From: Polaromonas sp.
GTDB taxonomy: Bacteria; Pseudomonadota; Gammaproteobacteria; Burkholderiales; Burkholderiaceae_C
Assembly: GCA_013205645.1 (NCBI GenBank)
Contig: JABMMH010000022.1
Span: 1-9,619 of the forward strand
DNA: 9,619 nucleotides
Direction: 5' to 3'
Within the stretch, counting starts at the first letter, position 1. Each line of letters begins with the position of its first letter. The notes beneath the pieces were generated by a model that was given only the letters and a program-made list of their open reading frames with translations, had not been told where the DNA came from and ran no database searches. Positions 1 through 7,355 of the stretch are shown piece by piece. Both the position numbers and the translations under genes were made by a program.

Positions 1-669
1 CCAGCCATCACGCTGCACCTGAATGCCGAAGCGAGCCAGCAAATTCAGCGTGATCTCGATGTACGGCTTGGAGATCAACTCGCCCGAGACCTCGATGCGA
101 ATGTCGCGTTCGGCCACCAGCGGCAGAGCCATCAGCAGTGATGTCAGGAACTGGCTCGACACATCGCCGCGCACTTGGATGGGGGCGTCCAGCCGGAGTT
201 GGCCGGGACTAAGCCGCAGCGGTGGAAAACCGTCTTCACCCAGGTAATCAATGCCGCAGCCGAGTTGGCGCAGCGCGTCAACCAAGTCGCCAATGGGGCG
301 CTCGTGCATGCGCGGCACGCCCGAGAGTTCGAAGTCACCGCCCAACAGGGCGAGCGCGGCTGTCAGCGGGCGCATGGCGGTGCCCGCGTTGCCCATGAAC
401 AATTTACCCTGTTTGTTGACCAGCTTGCCGCCCAAGCCGCCAATGACGGCGGTGTGGCCGGTCTGTTCGACCGAGCAGCCGAGTTGCTTGAGCGCGGCCA
501 GCATCACGGCGGTGTCGTCCGAGGCCAGCAAGTCGTGCACCACGGTTTCGCCTTGGCTCAAAGCGGCCAGCAGCAGCACACGGTTGGAGATGCTTTTAGA
601 GCCCGGCAGGCGAACCGTGCCGTGGGCGCCAGTGAGTGGCGGAATGTCTAGAAATTCAATGTCAAACAT
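1..669 (-). CDS. aroA: 3-phosphoshikimate 1-carboxyvinyltransferase (EPSP synthase), N-terminal part
   Basis: Cytoplasmic enzyme that transfers enolpyruvyl from PEP to shikimate-3-phosphate, the sixth shikimate-pathway step. The first 223 residues are present and the C-terminal half lies beyond base 1. Visible motifs are LPGSKSISNR (21-30, with Lys25 and Arg30 in the substrate site), the EPSP synthase signature LFMGNAGTAMRPL (90-102) and MHERPIGD (121-128, Arg124). Asn94, Gly96, Thr97, Arg100 and Pro101 fall at the same numbers as in E. coli AroA, which points to a class I, normally glyphosate-sensitive enzyme. The ATG at 669 gives the usual short N-terminus before LPGSK. It lies 2 bases after the tyrA stop and has no clear Shine-Dalgarno sequence, so translation probably depends on coupling to tyrA. 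It is the last visible gene of the operon; cmk and rpsA often follow in related bacteria. Confidence 0.97.
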   Translation of the reverse strand, partial: MFDIEFLDIPPLTGAHGTVRLPGSKSISNRVLLLAALSQGETVVHDLLASDDTAVMLAALKQLGCSVEQTGHTAVIGGLGGKLVNKQGKLFMGNAGTAMRPLTAALALLGGDFELSGVPRMHERPIGDLVDALRQLGCGIDYLGEDGFPPLRLSPGQLRLDAPIQVRGDVSSQFLTSLLMALPLVAERDIRIEVSGELISKPYIEITLNLLARFGIQVQRDGW

Positions 670-671
670 GG

Positions 672-1550
672 TTATTTGGCCGCTGCGGCTGCTGTGTGTT
701 GCCAGTCGGTTCGGGCTTGGCTGGCTTGGCGAATGCTGTCTTGCAGGGCGGTTGCGTCGCCGGTTTCAATCAATTTTTCAAGCGCTTGCAGGCTGGCTTG
801 AAAGCGCTGTGATTGCGCCAACAGCTCGTCTCGGTTCGCCAACAAAATGTCGCGCCACATGACGGGGTCGGCAGCCGCGATACGGCTGAAATCCCGAAAA
901 CCAGGCCCGGCCAGCGCCAGGTATTGATCACCTTCGGCTTGCGCGCCCAGACTGTTCATCATGGCAAATGCCAGCAAATGCGGCAGATGACTGACGGCAG
1001 CATAAGCGGCGTCATGCGTTTGCGGCGACATCTCGCTGACTTTGCAACCCAGCGCAGACCAAAGCTGATTGGCTTGTTGAAGTTGCACGGCGGCGGTTTC
1101 TGGCAGCGGCGTGAGGATGACTTTTTTGCCGAGGTACAAATCGACCAACGCGTTTTGCACGCCTGAAACTTCGCGTCCGCAAATCGGGTGCGCGGGCACA
1201 AAGCAGGGCAGCCGGTTGCCTAGCGTTTGCAGGGCAGCTTGCACGACGTCGCGCTTGGTTGAGCCCACGTCCATCACCAGCGTGGTGGTGGCGATAACGG
1301 GTTGAATGGCGCGCAGCGAGGCTTCGGTGGCGGCCACGGGTACCGCCAACAAGACCAGGTCAGCGCCGGTGGCGGCTTCTGCCGCTGAGCCGGCGATGGC
1401 GTCAATCACGCCCATCTTCAGCGCGAGTTCGGTCGTACTGCTGGACGGGCTGAAGCCGACCACGCGTTTCACCAAACCGGCGCGTTTCAGGGCGAGCGCA
1501 AACGAGCTGCCCATCAGGCCGCAGCCGATCAGACCGAGTTGTTGGTACAT
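672..1550 (-). CDS. tyrA: prephenate/arogenate dehydrogenase
   Basis: Oxidative decarboxylation of prephenate (or arogenate) towards tyrosine; cytoplasmic. The 292-residue protein has a Rossmann dinucleotide-binding start (GCGLMG, 9-14), a catalytic His in the AHP motif (120-122), and the helical dimer-domain motif SHLPH (187-191). There is no fused chorismate mutase and no C-terminal ACT domain. The reading frame is open upstream to an ATG at 1691, but that would add 47 residues inside pheA. The ATG at 1550 puts the glycine motif at the expected place and has GAGG (1560-1563) nine bases upstream, overlapping the pheA stop codon. The end of beta-strand 2 reads GFSPSSSTT, without the acidic residue typical of NAD-specific enzymes, so NADP use is possible (inference). 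Whether prephenate or arogenate is preferred cannot be read from the sequence. Confidence 0.95.
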   Translation of the reverse strand: MYQQLGLIGCGLMGSSFALALKRAGLVKRVVGFSPSSSTTELALKMGVIDAIAGSAAEAATGADLVLLAVPVAATEASLRAIQPVIATTTLVMDVGSTKRDVVQAALQTLGNRLPCFVPAHPICGREVSGVQNALVDLYLGKKVILTPLPETAAVQLQQANQLWSALGCKVSEMSPQTHDAAYAAVSHLPHLLAFAMMNSLGAQAEGDQYLALAGPGFRDFSRIAAADPVMWRDILLANRDELLAQSQRFQASLQALEKLIETGDATALQDSIRQASQARTDWQHTAAAAAK

Positions 1551-1561
1551 GACAGGCAACC

Positions 1562-2647
1562 TCAAGCGCCGGCAGGGTAGGTTCCCAGCACTTTGAAGAA
1601 AGCGCAGAGCTGCTGCAATTCTTTCAATGCTGCACCGACGTGCGGCTCGGAAGGGTGGCCCTGCAGATCGATGTAAAAGTAATATTCCCACTGGCCAGAA
1701 CGGGCTGGGCGGGATTCAAAGCGTGTCATCGACACGCCATGTGTTTTGAGCGGGCCGAGGATGTCATGCACCGCACCGGGCCGGTTAGACACCGAGACGA
1801 TCAGGCTGATGCAGTCTGTGCCTGAAGGCGGCGGCGATGGCAGGGTTTGGGGCAAGCACACCACAAAAAAGCGTGTGCGATTGAAGGCGTCGTCTTGAAT
1901 CGCGTGAGCGGCCGTGTGCAGACCAAACTGTGTGCCAGCGCGGTCGCTGGCGATGCCGGCCCAGGCCGGGTTCGTGGTCGCCAGGCGGGCGCCTTCGGCA
2001 TTGCTTGACGCCGTGCGGCGTTCAGCGTTGGGCAGGTGCGCGGTGAGCCAGTTTTGGCACTGCGCCAAGGCCTGTGGGTGCGCGTAAACCACTTCAATGC
2101 CGTCAAGAGCGTCGGACAGGCGCAGCAGGTTGTGACGCACCAGCAAGCTGGTTTCGCCAATGATGTGCAAGGGCGAATTCAGGAACAGATCTAGCGAACG
2201 CGAGACCACGCCTTCGGTGGAATTTTCGACCGGCACCACGCCATAGTTGGCGCTGCCGCCGGCGGTTGAGCGAAAGACTTCATCAATGCTGTTGCACGAC
2301 ACATGCTCAATGCTGGCGCCGAAAAAATTCAGAGCCGCTTGTTCGCTGAAGGTGCCGGCGGGGCCCAGATAAGCCACCCGCACGGGGGCTTCCAGCGCCA
2401 GACAGGCCGACATGATTTCGTTCCAGATGGCGGCGACGTGGTCGTTCTTCAGCGGGCCGGTGTTGGCTTGCTGAATTTTGTCAATCACAGCGGCGACGCG
2501 GTCAGGCCGGAAGAAGGGCGTGCCTTCCAGCTTTTTAACTTCGCCAACCTGCTCGGCCACATGGGCCCTCTGGTTCAGCAGCGCTAGCAGTTCTTTGTCG
2601 AGCTTGTCGATTTGAATTCGCAAGTCAGGAAGATTGGGTGTCGTCAT
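1562..2647 (-). CDS. pheA: bifunctional chorismate mutase / prephenate dehydratase (P-protein)
   Basis: Converts chorismate to prephenate and then to phenylpyruvate, the committed phenylalanine branch. In the 361 residues, an AroQ-type chorismate mutase domain occupies about 1-88 (Arg10 in LRIQIDKLD and the Lys38/Lys39 region correspond to active-site residues). The dehydratase domain is about 89-265, with YLGPAGTF (93-100), ENSTEG (141-146) and NRTRFFVV (256-263), whose Thr258 is the catalytic TRF threonine. A C-terminal ACT domain (about 280-355) has NRPGAV (288-293) and ESRP (311-314), the motifs that bind phenylalanine, so feedback inhibition by Phe is expected. The ATG at 2647 follows the serC stop by 23 bases and has AGGA four bases upstream. 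No hisC-type aminotransferase gene lies between pheA and tyrA, unlike in several related clusters. Confidence 0.97.
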   Translation of the reverse strand: MTTPNLPDLRIQIDKLDKELLALLNQRAHVAEQVGEVKKLEGTPFFRPDRVAAVIDKIQQANTGPLKNDHVAAIWNEIMSACLALEAPVRVAYLGPAGTFSEQAALNFFGASIEHVSCNSIDEVFRSTAGGSANYGVVPVENSTEGVVSRSLDLFLNSPLHIIGETSLLVRHNLLRLSDALDGIEVVYAHPQALAQCQNWLTAHLPNAERRTASSNAEGARLATTNPAWAGIASDRAGTQFGLHTAAHAIQDDAFNRTRFFVVCLPQTLPSPPPSGTDCISLIVSVSNRPGAVHDILGPLKTHGVSMTRFESRPARSGQWEYYFYIDLQGHPSEPHVGAALKELQQLCAFFKVLGTYPAGA

Positions 2648-2670
2648 GTTGTCCTGTTGTCTGGCGCAGG

Positions 2671-3762
2671 TCAGGCGCGTTTTTGCTCGAATTCTTGCAT
2701 ATGGTTCACCAAGGCCTCAACGCCGGCCAGTGGCATGGCGTTGTACAGGCTGGCGCGCATGCCGCCCAGGCTTTTATAGCCTTTGAGTTGCAGCAGTCCA
2801 CGCGCTTTGGCTTGCGCTAAGAAGGCGTCGTTGAGTTTGTCGTCGGCCAGAAAAAACGGAATGTTCATGCGTGAACGGCAGTTTGTGGCGACGCGGCTGG
2901 TGTAGAAGTCTGAGCCGTCAATGAAGTCGTACAGCAACTTGGCTTTGGCGACGTTGCGCTGTTCCATGGCGGCCATACCGCCTTGTTTTTTCAGCCACTG
3001 AAAGGTCAGGCCGGCGATGTAAATGCCGTACGTGGGCGGCGTGTTGTACATCGACTCGGCGTCAGAAACAATCTTGTAATCAAACGCCGAAGGGCAGTGC
3101 TGCATGGCGTGGCCGAGCAGGTCTTTGCGCACAAACACCAGTGTCACACCGGCGGGGCCGACGTTTTTTTGGGCGCCGCCGTAAGCCAAACCAACCCGCG
3201 ACCAATCGACTGGCCGCGAGGCCATGTGCGAGGACATGTCAATCACCAGCGGTGCTTGACTGCCGAGCGCTTTGAGGTCGGGCAACTCATGGACTTCAAC
3301 GCCATGAACGGTCTCGTTGGTGCAGACATGAACGTACCGTGCGTCGTCGCTCAGTTGCCATGTGGCCGGCGCCGGCAGCGTGGTGTGGCCGTCGGCGCTG
3401 TTGCTGGCGGCGATGTGGACTTGGCAGTACTTGCGGGCTTCTTTTTGGGAACGCTCGCTCCAGTTGCCGGTGACCACGTAGTCAGCTTTCTCACCATGCG
3501 ACAGGTTCAGCGGAACAATCGCGTTTTCAGCGATGCCGCCGCCTTGCATGAAGAGAATGCTGAACTCTTTGGGCACGGCCAAAAGCTCCCGGATGTCGGC
3601 TTCGGCGGCTTCATAAATCGAGACGAACTCTTTACCGCGGTGGCTCATTTCCATGACGCTCATGCCGCTGCCATGCCAGTCCAGCATCTCGGCTGCGGCA
3701 CGCTCGAGTACTTCTTCAGGCAGCGCGGCTGGGCCTGCCGAAAAGTTGTAGGGACGGCTCAT
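2671..3762 (-). CDS. serC: phosphoserine aminotransferase
   Basis: PLP enzyme converting 3-phosphohydroxypyruvate to phosphoserine with glutamate; the same enzyme serves pyridoxal phosphate synthesis through erythronate-4-phosphate. At 363 residues it has the full family length. The N-terminus YNFSAGPAALP (5-15), the HRGKEF segment (41-46), the PLP-binding lysine Lys199 in GGAQKNVGPAG, and the closing GGMRASLYNAM (333-343) are all intact. The start ATG overlaps the stop of the DUF2059 gene by four bases (ATGA, 3759-3762). The sequence just upstream has no purine-rich ribosome binding site, which suggests that ribosomes finishing the upstream gene reinitiate here. gyrA-serC-pheA-tyrA-aroA is a recurring neighbourhood in beta- and gammaproteobacteria. 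Confidence 0.97.
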   Translation of the reverse strand: MSRPYNFSAGPAALPEEVLERAAAEMLDWHGSGMSVMEMSHRGKEFVSIYEAAEADIRELLAVPKEFSILFMQGGGIAENAIVPLNLSHGEKADYVVTGNWSERSQKEARKYCQVHIAASNSADGHTTLPAPATWQLSDDARYVHVCTNETVHGVEVHELPDLKALGSQAPLVIDMSSHMASRPVDWSRVGLAYGGAQKNVGPAGVTLVFVRKDLLGHAMQHCPSAFDYKIVSDAESMYNTPPTYGIYIAGLTFQWLKKQGGMAAMEQRNVAKAKLLYDFIDGSDFYTSRVATNCRSRMNIPFFLADDKLNDAFLAQAKARGLLQLKGYKSLGGMRASLYNAMPLAGVEALVNHMQEFEQKRA

Positions 3763-4403
3763 TTTTTGGTGGGTTTAGCAGTGGGTGCAGCTGGCTTTGC
3801 GGGTGCAGCGGCTGGCGCTGGTCCAACGATGCGGGTTGCCGCGTCGTCAAATAGCTTGGCTCTGGCGATCACCTCGGCTCGCGATGCTTCGACCAGCTTG
3901 TTGGCGAAGATTGAACCCAGTTCGGGCGCAATGCTTTGGTATTTACGGATGGCGGGCGCTTCCAAAAAGCCGGCAATTTGCTTCAACTCGTCAAGCGTGA
4001 AGCGCTCTAAATAGACCGGCACCAAAGCGTCGGTGCTGACTTTTTGAAGCTTGCTGCGAATGATCTTCCTGACCTCGTCGGAGTACTTTTGCAACTCCGC
4101 ATCCAACTCAGCGGTGACCTTGGCTTGCTGCGGCTTGGCCACGTTGGCGAGCATGCGGGGCTGCCAGTTGTTGATCATGTCTTGAGTCGTGCCGCTGGCG
4201 AGATTCGCCACCAGACGATCCATGTCAGGGCCTTGCTGCAAGGCCACAACCTTGCTTGCCCACTCCAGCTTAGGATCGGCCACGAAAGGTGCTTGCGAGG
4301 CTGCCGCCGCAGGTACTTCCGTTGGCGTTGTTGTTGCTGGCGTTTGCGCCCATGCGCTAAAGCCCAAGGTCGCGAGCGCGATGGCTGAGATTAAGACTTT
4401 CAT
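3759..4403 (-). CDS. secreted DUF2059 family protein
   Basis: The function is unknown. The 214-residue protein begins with a typical Sec signal peptide (MKVLIS plus a hydrophobic stretch to about 16, cleavage predicted after AWA at 17-19), so it should be periplasmic. A Thr/Pro/Ala-rich spacer (20-40) leads to an all-helical body. Residues about 105-180 fit the DUF2059 pattern: a Lys-rich helix, then VYLERFTLDELKQIAGFLEA, then a stretch containing KYQSIAPEL. The tail (193-214) is Ala/Pro/Lys-rich and likely disordered. There are no cysteines and no catalytic motif that I recognise. The gene overlaps gyrA by four bases upstream (4400-4403) and serC by four bases downstream (3759-3762). Its own start has GGAAG about eight bases upstream. 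The family call is from pattern memory, not a search. Confidence 0.85.
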   Translation of the reverse strand: MKVLISAIALATLGFSAWAQTPATTTPTEVPAAAASQAPFVADPKLEWASKVVALQQGPDMDRLVANLASGTTQDMINNWQPRMLANVAKPQQAKVTAELDAELQKYSDEVRKIIRSKLQKVSTDALVPVYLERFTLDELKQIAGFLEAPAIRKYQSIAPELGSIFANKLVEASRAEVIARAKLFDDAATRIVGPAPAAAPAKPAAPTAKPTKK

Positions 4404-7054
4404 TCAGTCACTTCCGGGTTGGTGTCGTTGCTGTCAGTGGCGTTGTCTTCAGGCTCGACGCCTTCCAGCGTGGCGTCGTTTTCAACGATGCGTTGCAGGC
4501 CGCTCAATTTAGAGCCGTCGTCGAGTCCGATCAGGGTCACGCCTTGTGTGGCGCGGCCCATCTCGCGGATTTCGCTGACGCGGGTGCGGACCAGCACACC
4601 GCGGTCGGTGATGAGCATGATTTCATCGTCAGGGTGAACCAGCGTAGCGGCCACTACCTTGCCATTGCGCTCGCTTTGTTGGATGGCGATCATGCCTTTG
4701 GTGCCGCGGCCGTGGCGGGTGTATTCCTCTATCGAGGTGCGTTTGCCGTAGCCGTTTTGGGTGGCTGTCAGCACGCTTTGCAGTTCGTCTTCCGCCACCA
4801 GCATGGCGATCACGTGTTGCGTTTCTTCCAGCATCATGCCGCGCACGCCGCGGGCCGTTCGGCCCATTGGGCGGACGTCGTTTTCGTCAAAGCGCACAGC
4901 CTTGCCGCCGTCCGAGAACAGCATCACGTCATGCTTGCCATCCGTCAACGCAGCGCCGATCAGGTAGTCGCCATCGTCCAAGGCGACGGCGATGATGCCG
5001 GCCTTGCGTGGGTTGTTGAAGTCTTCCAGCGGAGTCTTTTTGACCGTGCCCATGGAAGTCGACATAAAGACATAGCGGTCAGCCGGGAAGCTGCGGTTGT
5101 CGCCAGTCAGTGGCAGCACAACGGTGATTTTTTCGCCTTCTTGCAAGGGGAACATGTTGACGATAGGGCGACCGCGCGAACCGCGTGAGCCGGCCGGTAC
5201 TTCCCACACCTTGAGCCAGTAAAGACGGCCACGGTTCGAGAAGCACAGCATGTAGTCGTGCGTGTTGGCGATGAAGAGTTGGTCGACCCAATCGTCTTCT
5301 TTGGTGGCCGTGGCCAGCTTGCCGCGTCCACCGCGTTTTTGCGCGCGGTACTCACCCAATGGCTGGCTCTTGACGTAACCCAGATGCGACAAGGTCACCA
5401 CCATGTCCGTGGGGGTGATCAAGTCTTCGGTGCTCAGGTCAAACGAGCTGTGTTCAATCAGGCTGCGGCGGGCGCCGATTTTGGTCTGGCCGAACTCTGT
5501 TCTGACCGCTGTTAATTCATCAGCAATGATGGTGGAGACGCGTTCTGGGTGGGCCAAGATATTCAGCAGGTCGTCGATCTCCGCCATGACGTTTTTGTAC
5601 TCCACGACGATCTTGTCTTGCTCCAGGCCGGTCAAGCGCTGCAGACGCATCTGCAGAATTTCTTGCGCTTGGGTTTCTGACAGTCGGTACAAGCCATCGG
5701 TGCCCATGCCAAATTCAAGTTCAAGGCCGTCAGGCCGGTAATCATCGGCATTGACCACGCTGCCATTCGCGTGGGCGCGCGTCAGCATCTCGCGGACCAG
5801 CTGGCTGTCCCACGGCTTGAGCATCAGCTCAGCCTTGGCAACAGGCGGTGTAGGCGCATTGCGGATGATGGCAATGAACTCGTCAATGTTCGCCAGCGCG
5901 ACCGCCAGACCTTCCAGCACATGGCCGCGTTCACGGGCTTTGCGCAAGGTGAAGATGGTGCGGCGCGTGACCACTTCACGGCGATGCGACAGAAAGACCT
6001 GAATCAAATCCTTCAGGTTGCACAGCTTGGGCTGGCCATTCACCAGCGCCACCATGTTGATGCCGAAGTTGTCTTGCAGCTGGGTTTGTTTGTAGAGGTT
6101 GTTGAGCACCACTTCTGGCACGGCACCCCGCTTGAGCTCAATCACCAGACGCATGCCTGACTTGTCCGACTCATCCTGAATGTGGCTGATGTCTTCGATC
6201 TTCTTTTCATGGACCAACTCGGCCATGCGCTCTTGCAGCGTTTTCTTGTTGACTTGATAAGGCAGTTCGTCAACGATGATGGATTGGCGCTGGCCTTTGT
6301 CGATGTCTTCAAAGTGGCATTTGGCGCGCATCACGACGCGGCCGCGGCCTGTGCGGTAACCGTCACGCACGCCGTTGATGCCATAAATAATGCCGGCGGT
6401 CGGGAAGTCCGGGCCTGGAATGATGTCCATCAGGTCGTCGATGCTGGCGTCTGGGTGCTTCAGCATGTGCAAACAGGCGTCGATCACTTCATTCAGGTTG
6501 TGCGGCGGAATGTTGGTGGCCATGCCAACAGCAATGCCGGACGAGCCGTTGACCAGTAAGTTCGGGAACCTGGCCGGCATGACCAGCGGCTCATACTCGC
6601 TGCCGTCATAGTTAGGGCCGAAATCGACCGTTTCCTTATCCAAGTCTGCCAGCAATTCGTGGGCAATTTTGGACATGCGGATTTCGGTGTAACGCATGGC
6701 CGCTGCGTTGTCGCCGTCGACCGAGCCGAAGTTGCCTTGACCGTCCACCAGCAAGTGGCGCAGCGAAAAATCCTGCGCCATGCGAACGATGGTTTCGTAG
6801 ACCGCACTGTCACCGTGTGGATGGTATTTGCCGATCACGTCACCGACGATACGGGCGGACTTTTTATAAGGCTTGTTCCAGTCGTTGTTGAGTTCGTGCA
6901 TGGCGAACAAAACGCGGCGATGCACTGGCTTGAGGCCGTCACGGGCGTCTGGCAGCGCACGACCGACGATCACGCTCATGGCGTAATCGAGGTAGCTGCG
7001 CCGCATTTCCTCTTCCAGGCTGATGGGGAGGGTTTCTTTGGCAAACTGGGTCAT
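4400..7054 (-). CDS. gyrA: DNA gyrase subunit A
   Basis: Breakage-reunion subunit of the A2B2 gyrase that introduces negative supercoils using ATP hydrolysed by GyrB. The protein is 884 residues (E. coli 875). The catalytic tyrosine is Tyr122 in AAAMRYTEIR, exactly at E. coli numbering. The quinolone-resistance region reads HPHGDSAVYE with Ser83 and Glu87. The GyrA box QKRGGRG (572-578) begins the C-terminal beta-pinwheel needed for DNA wrapping. The last ~25 residues are rich in Asp and Glu, like the acidic tail that tunes supercoiling in E. coli. An in-frame ATG at 7111 would add 19 residues but falls inside a leader hairpin. The ATG at 7054 gives the standard MTQFAKETLPISLEEEM start, with a weak AGG (7061-7063) six bases upstream. 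It is first gene of the minus-strand operon. Confidence 0.98.
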   Translation of the reverse strand: MTQFAKETLPISLEEEMRRSYLDYAMSVIVGRALPDARDGLKPVHRRVLFAMHELNNDWNKPYKKSARIVGDVIGKYHPHGDSAVYETIVRMAQDFSLRHLLVDGQGNFGSVDGDNAAAMRYTEIRMSKIAHELLADLDKETVDFGPNYDGSEYEPLVMPARFPNLLVNGSSGIAVGMATNIPPHNLNEVIDACLHMLKHPDASIDDLMDIIPGPDFPTAGIIYGINGVRDGYRTGRGRVVMRAKCHFEDIDKGQRQSIIVDELPYQVNKKTLQERMAELVHEKKIEDISHIQDESDKSGMRLVIELKRGAVPEVVLNNLYKQTQLQDNFGINMVALVNGQPKLCNLKDLIQVFLSHRREVVTRRTIFTLRKARERGHVLEGLAVALANIDEFIAIIRNAPTPPVAKAELMLKPWDSQLVREMLTRAHANGSVVNADDYRPDGLELEFGMGTDGLYRLSETQAQEILQMRLQRLTGLEQDKIVVEYKNVMAEIDDLLNILAHPERVSTIIADELTAVRTEFGQTKIGARRSLIEHSSFDLSTEDLITPTDMVVTLSHLGYVKSQPLGEYRAQKRGGRGKLATATKEDDWVDQLFIANTHDYMLCFSNRGRLYWLKVWEVPAGSRGSRGRPIVNMFPLQEGEKITVVLPLTGDNRSFPADRYVFMSTSMGTVKKTPLEDFNNPRKAGIIAVALDDGDYLIGAALTDGKHDVMLFSDGGKAVRFDENDVRPMGRTARGVRGMMLEETQHVIAMLVAEDELQSVLTATQNGYGKRTSIEEYTRHGRGTKGMIAIQQSERNGKVVAATLVHPDDEIMLITDRGVLVRTRVSEIREMGRATQGVTLIGLDDGSKLSGLQRIVENDATLEGVEPEDNATDSNDTNPEVTE

Positions 7055-7107
7055 GGAGGGCCTGAGAGAAGTCGCAAAATAAGCAAAACGCTTGGATGAG
7101 GCGAAAA

Positions 7108-7134
7108 ACACAACCGGTTAAGCCGGGTTTGTGT
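7108..7134 (-). promoter_or_regulatory. hairpin followed by T-run in the gyrA leader
   Basis: Read on the minus strand, ACACAA and then CCGG pair with CCGG and TTGTGT across a CTTAA loop, giving ten base pairs with a two-base bulge. Five T residues (7108-7104, counting the last base of the stem) follow directly. The shape is that of a weak intrinsic terminator or attenuator, about 50 bases upstream of the gyrA start. It could instead be a 5' stability hairpin if transcription starts near 7136. The structure is seen directly; any regulatory role is inference. Confidence 0.4.
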
Positions 7135-7142
7135 AACCTGCC

Positions 7143-7148
7143 ATTTTA
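7143..7148 (-). promoter_or_regulatory. candidate -10 element for gyrA
   Basis: TAAAAT on the minus strand matches five of six positions of the sigma-70 -10 consensus and is the best -10-like hexamer in the gyrA leader. The hexamer 17 bases upstream is AAAGAA, a poor -35. A TTGCCA (7174-7179) is 25 bases away, which is too far. If the element is used, transcription would start near 7136, immediately before the leader hairpin. Confidence 0.3.
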
Positions 7149-7223
7149 CGGCCTCGGCGGCCTTCTTCTTTTGTGGCAAACCTGCAACAAAACAGACGAA
7201 GAGCGGCTAAACCCTTGTGAGAC

Positions 7224-7282
7224 AACGCCTCGACCTTGGCCTGCAGCCCATATCCGTATGGCACAATAGTTGTAACGCCTCG
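7224..7282. repeat. 9-base direct repeat flanking the ompA promoter candidate
   Basis: AACGCCTCG occurs at 7224-7232 and again at 7274-7282, start to start exactly 50 bases, or about five helical turns. The candidate ompA -10 lies between the copies. The arrangement could be a pair of regulator sites on one face of the helix, or chance. No known operator was recognised. Confidence 0.35.
7259..7267 (+). promoter_or_regulatory. candidate extended -10 promoter element for ompA
   Basis: TGG-CACAAT fits the extended -10 form TGn followed by a hexamer with four of six consensus matches, including the key second A and last T. No good -35 hexamer is found 16-18 bases upstream, which an extended -10 can partly offset; TTGGCC at 7236-7241 is 20 bases away. 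The predicted start near 7274 would give an ompA leader of about 85 bases. Confidence 0.35.
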
Positions 7283-7325
7283 GGTGATGGTCATCTAGGG
7301 CGTGCATATTTAGCAATTCAGTAAA

Positions 7326-7340
7326 CGCAGCGCTGCTGCG
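7326..7340 (+). promoter_or_regulatory. stem-loop in the ompA leader
   Basis: CGCAGC (7326-7331) and GCTGCG (7335-7340) form a six-pair stem with a GCT loop, ten bases before the GAGGA ribosome binding site. Major outer-membrane protein mRNAs such as E. coli ompA carry leader stem-loops that protect the message from RNase E. A similar role here is inference. Confidence 0.4.
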
Positions 7341-7350
7341 GCAACTCTCA

Positions 7351-7355
7351 GAGGA
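7351..7355 (+). promoter_or_regulatory. ompA ribosome binding site
   Basis: GAGGA lies five bases before the ATG at 7361. It is the strongest Shine-Dalgarno sequence in the window and fits a highly expressed envelope protein. Confidence 0.75.

Noticed and set aside
175..862. Overlapping plus-strand frames opposite aroA and tyrA
   Set aside because: Both are shadows. The minus strand encodes clear AroA and TyrA with intact signatures.
1551..1691. Longer TyrA start at 1691 adding 47 residues
   Set aside because: It would run well into pheA, adds a sequence without homology before the Rossmann motif, and ignores the good GAGG in front of the ATG at 1550.
2983..4014. 343-codon open frame on the plus strand opposite serC and the DUF2059 gene
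   Set aside because: It is antisense to two well-supported genes, has no recognisable domain and a low-complexity Ala/Gly/Val composition. Long antisense frames are expected where third-position GC is high.
4493..5188. 231-codon open frame on the plus strand opposite the 3' part of gyrA
   Set aside because: Shadow of gyrA coding sequence, with a His/Ala/Val-rich product and no domain.
7055..7111. Longer GyrA start at 7111 adding 19 residues
   Set aside because: The extra residues resemble no GyrA N-terminus and the ATG sits in the leader hairpin. Starting at 7054 puts Ser83 and Tyr122 at exact E. coli numbering.
7150..7162. GGCC-tcggc-GGCC inverted repeat followed by pyrimidines on the plus strand
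   Set aside because: Only four pairs, no true T-run, and no gene on that strand for it to terminate.
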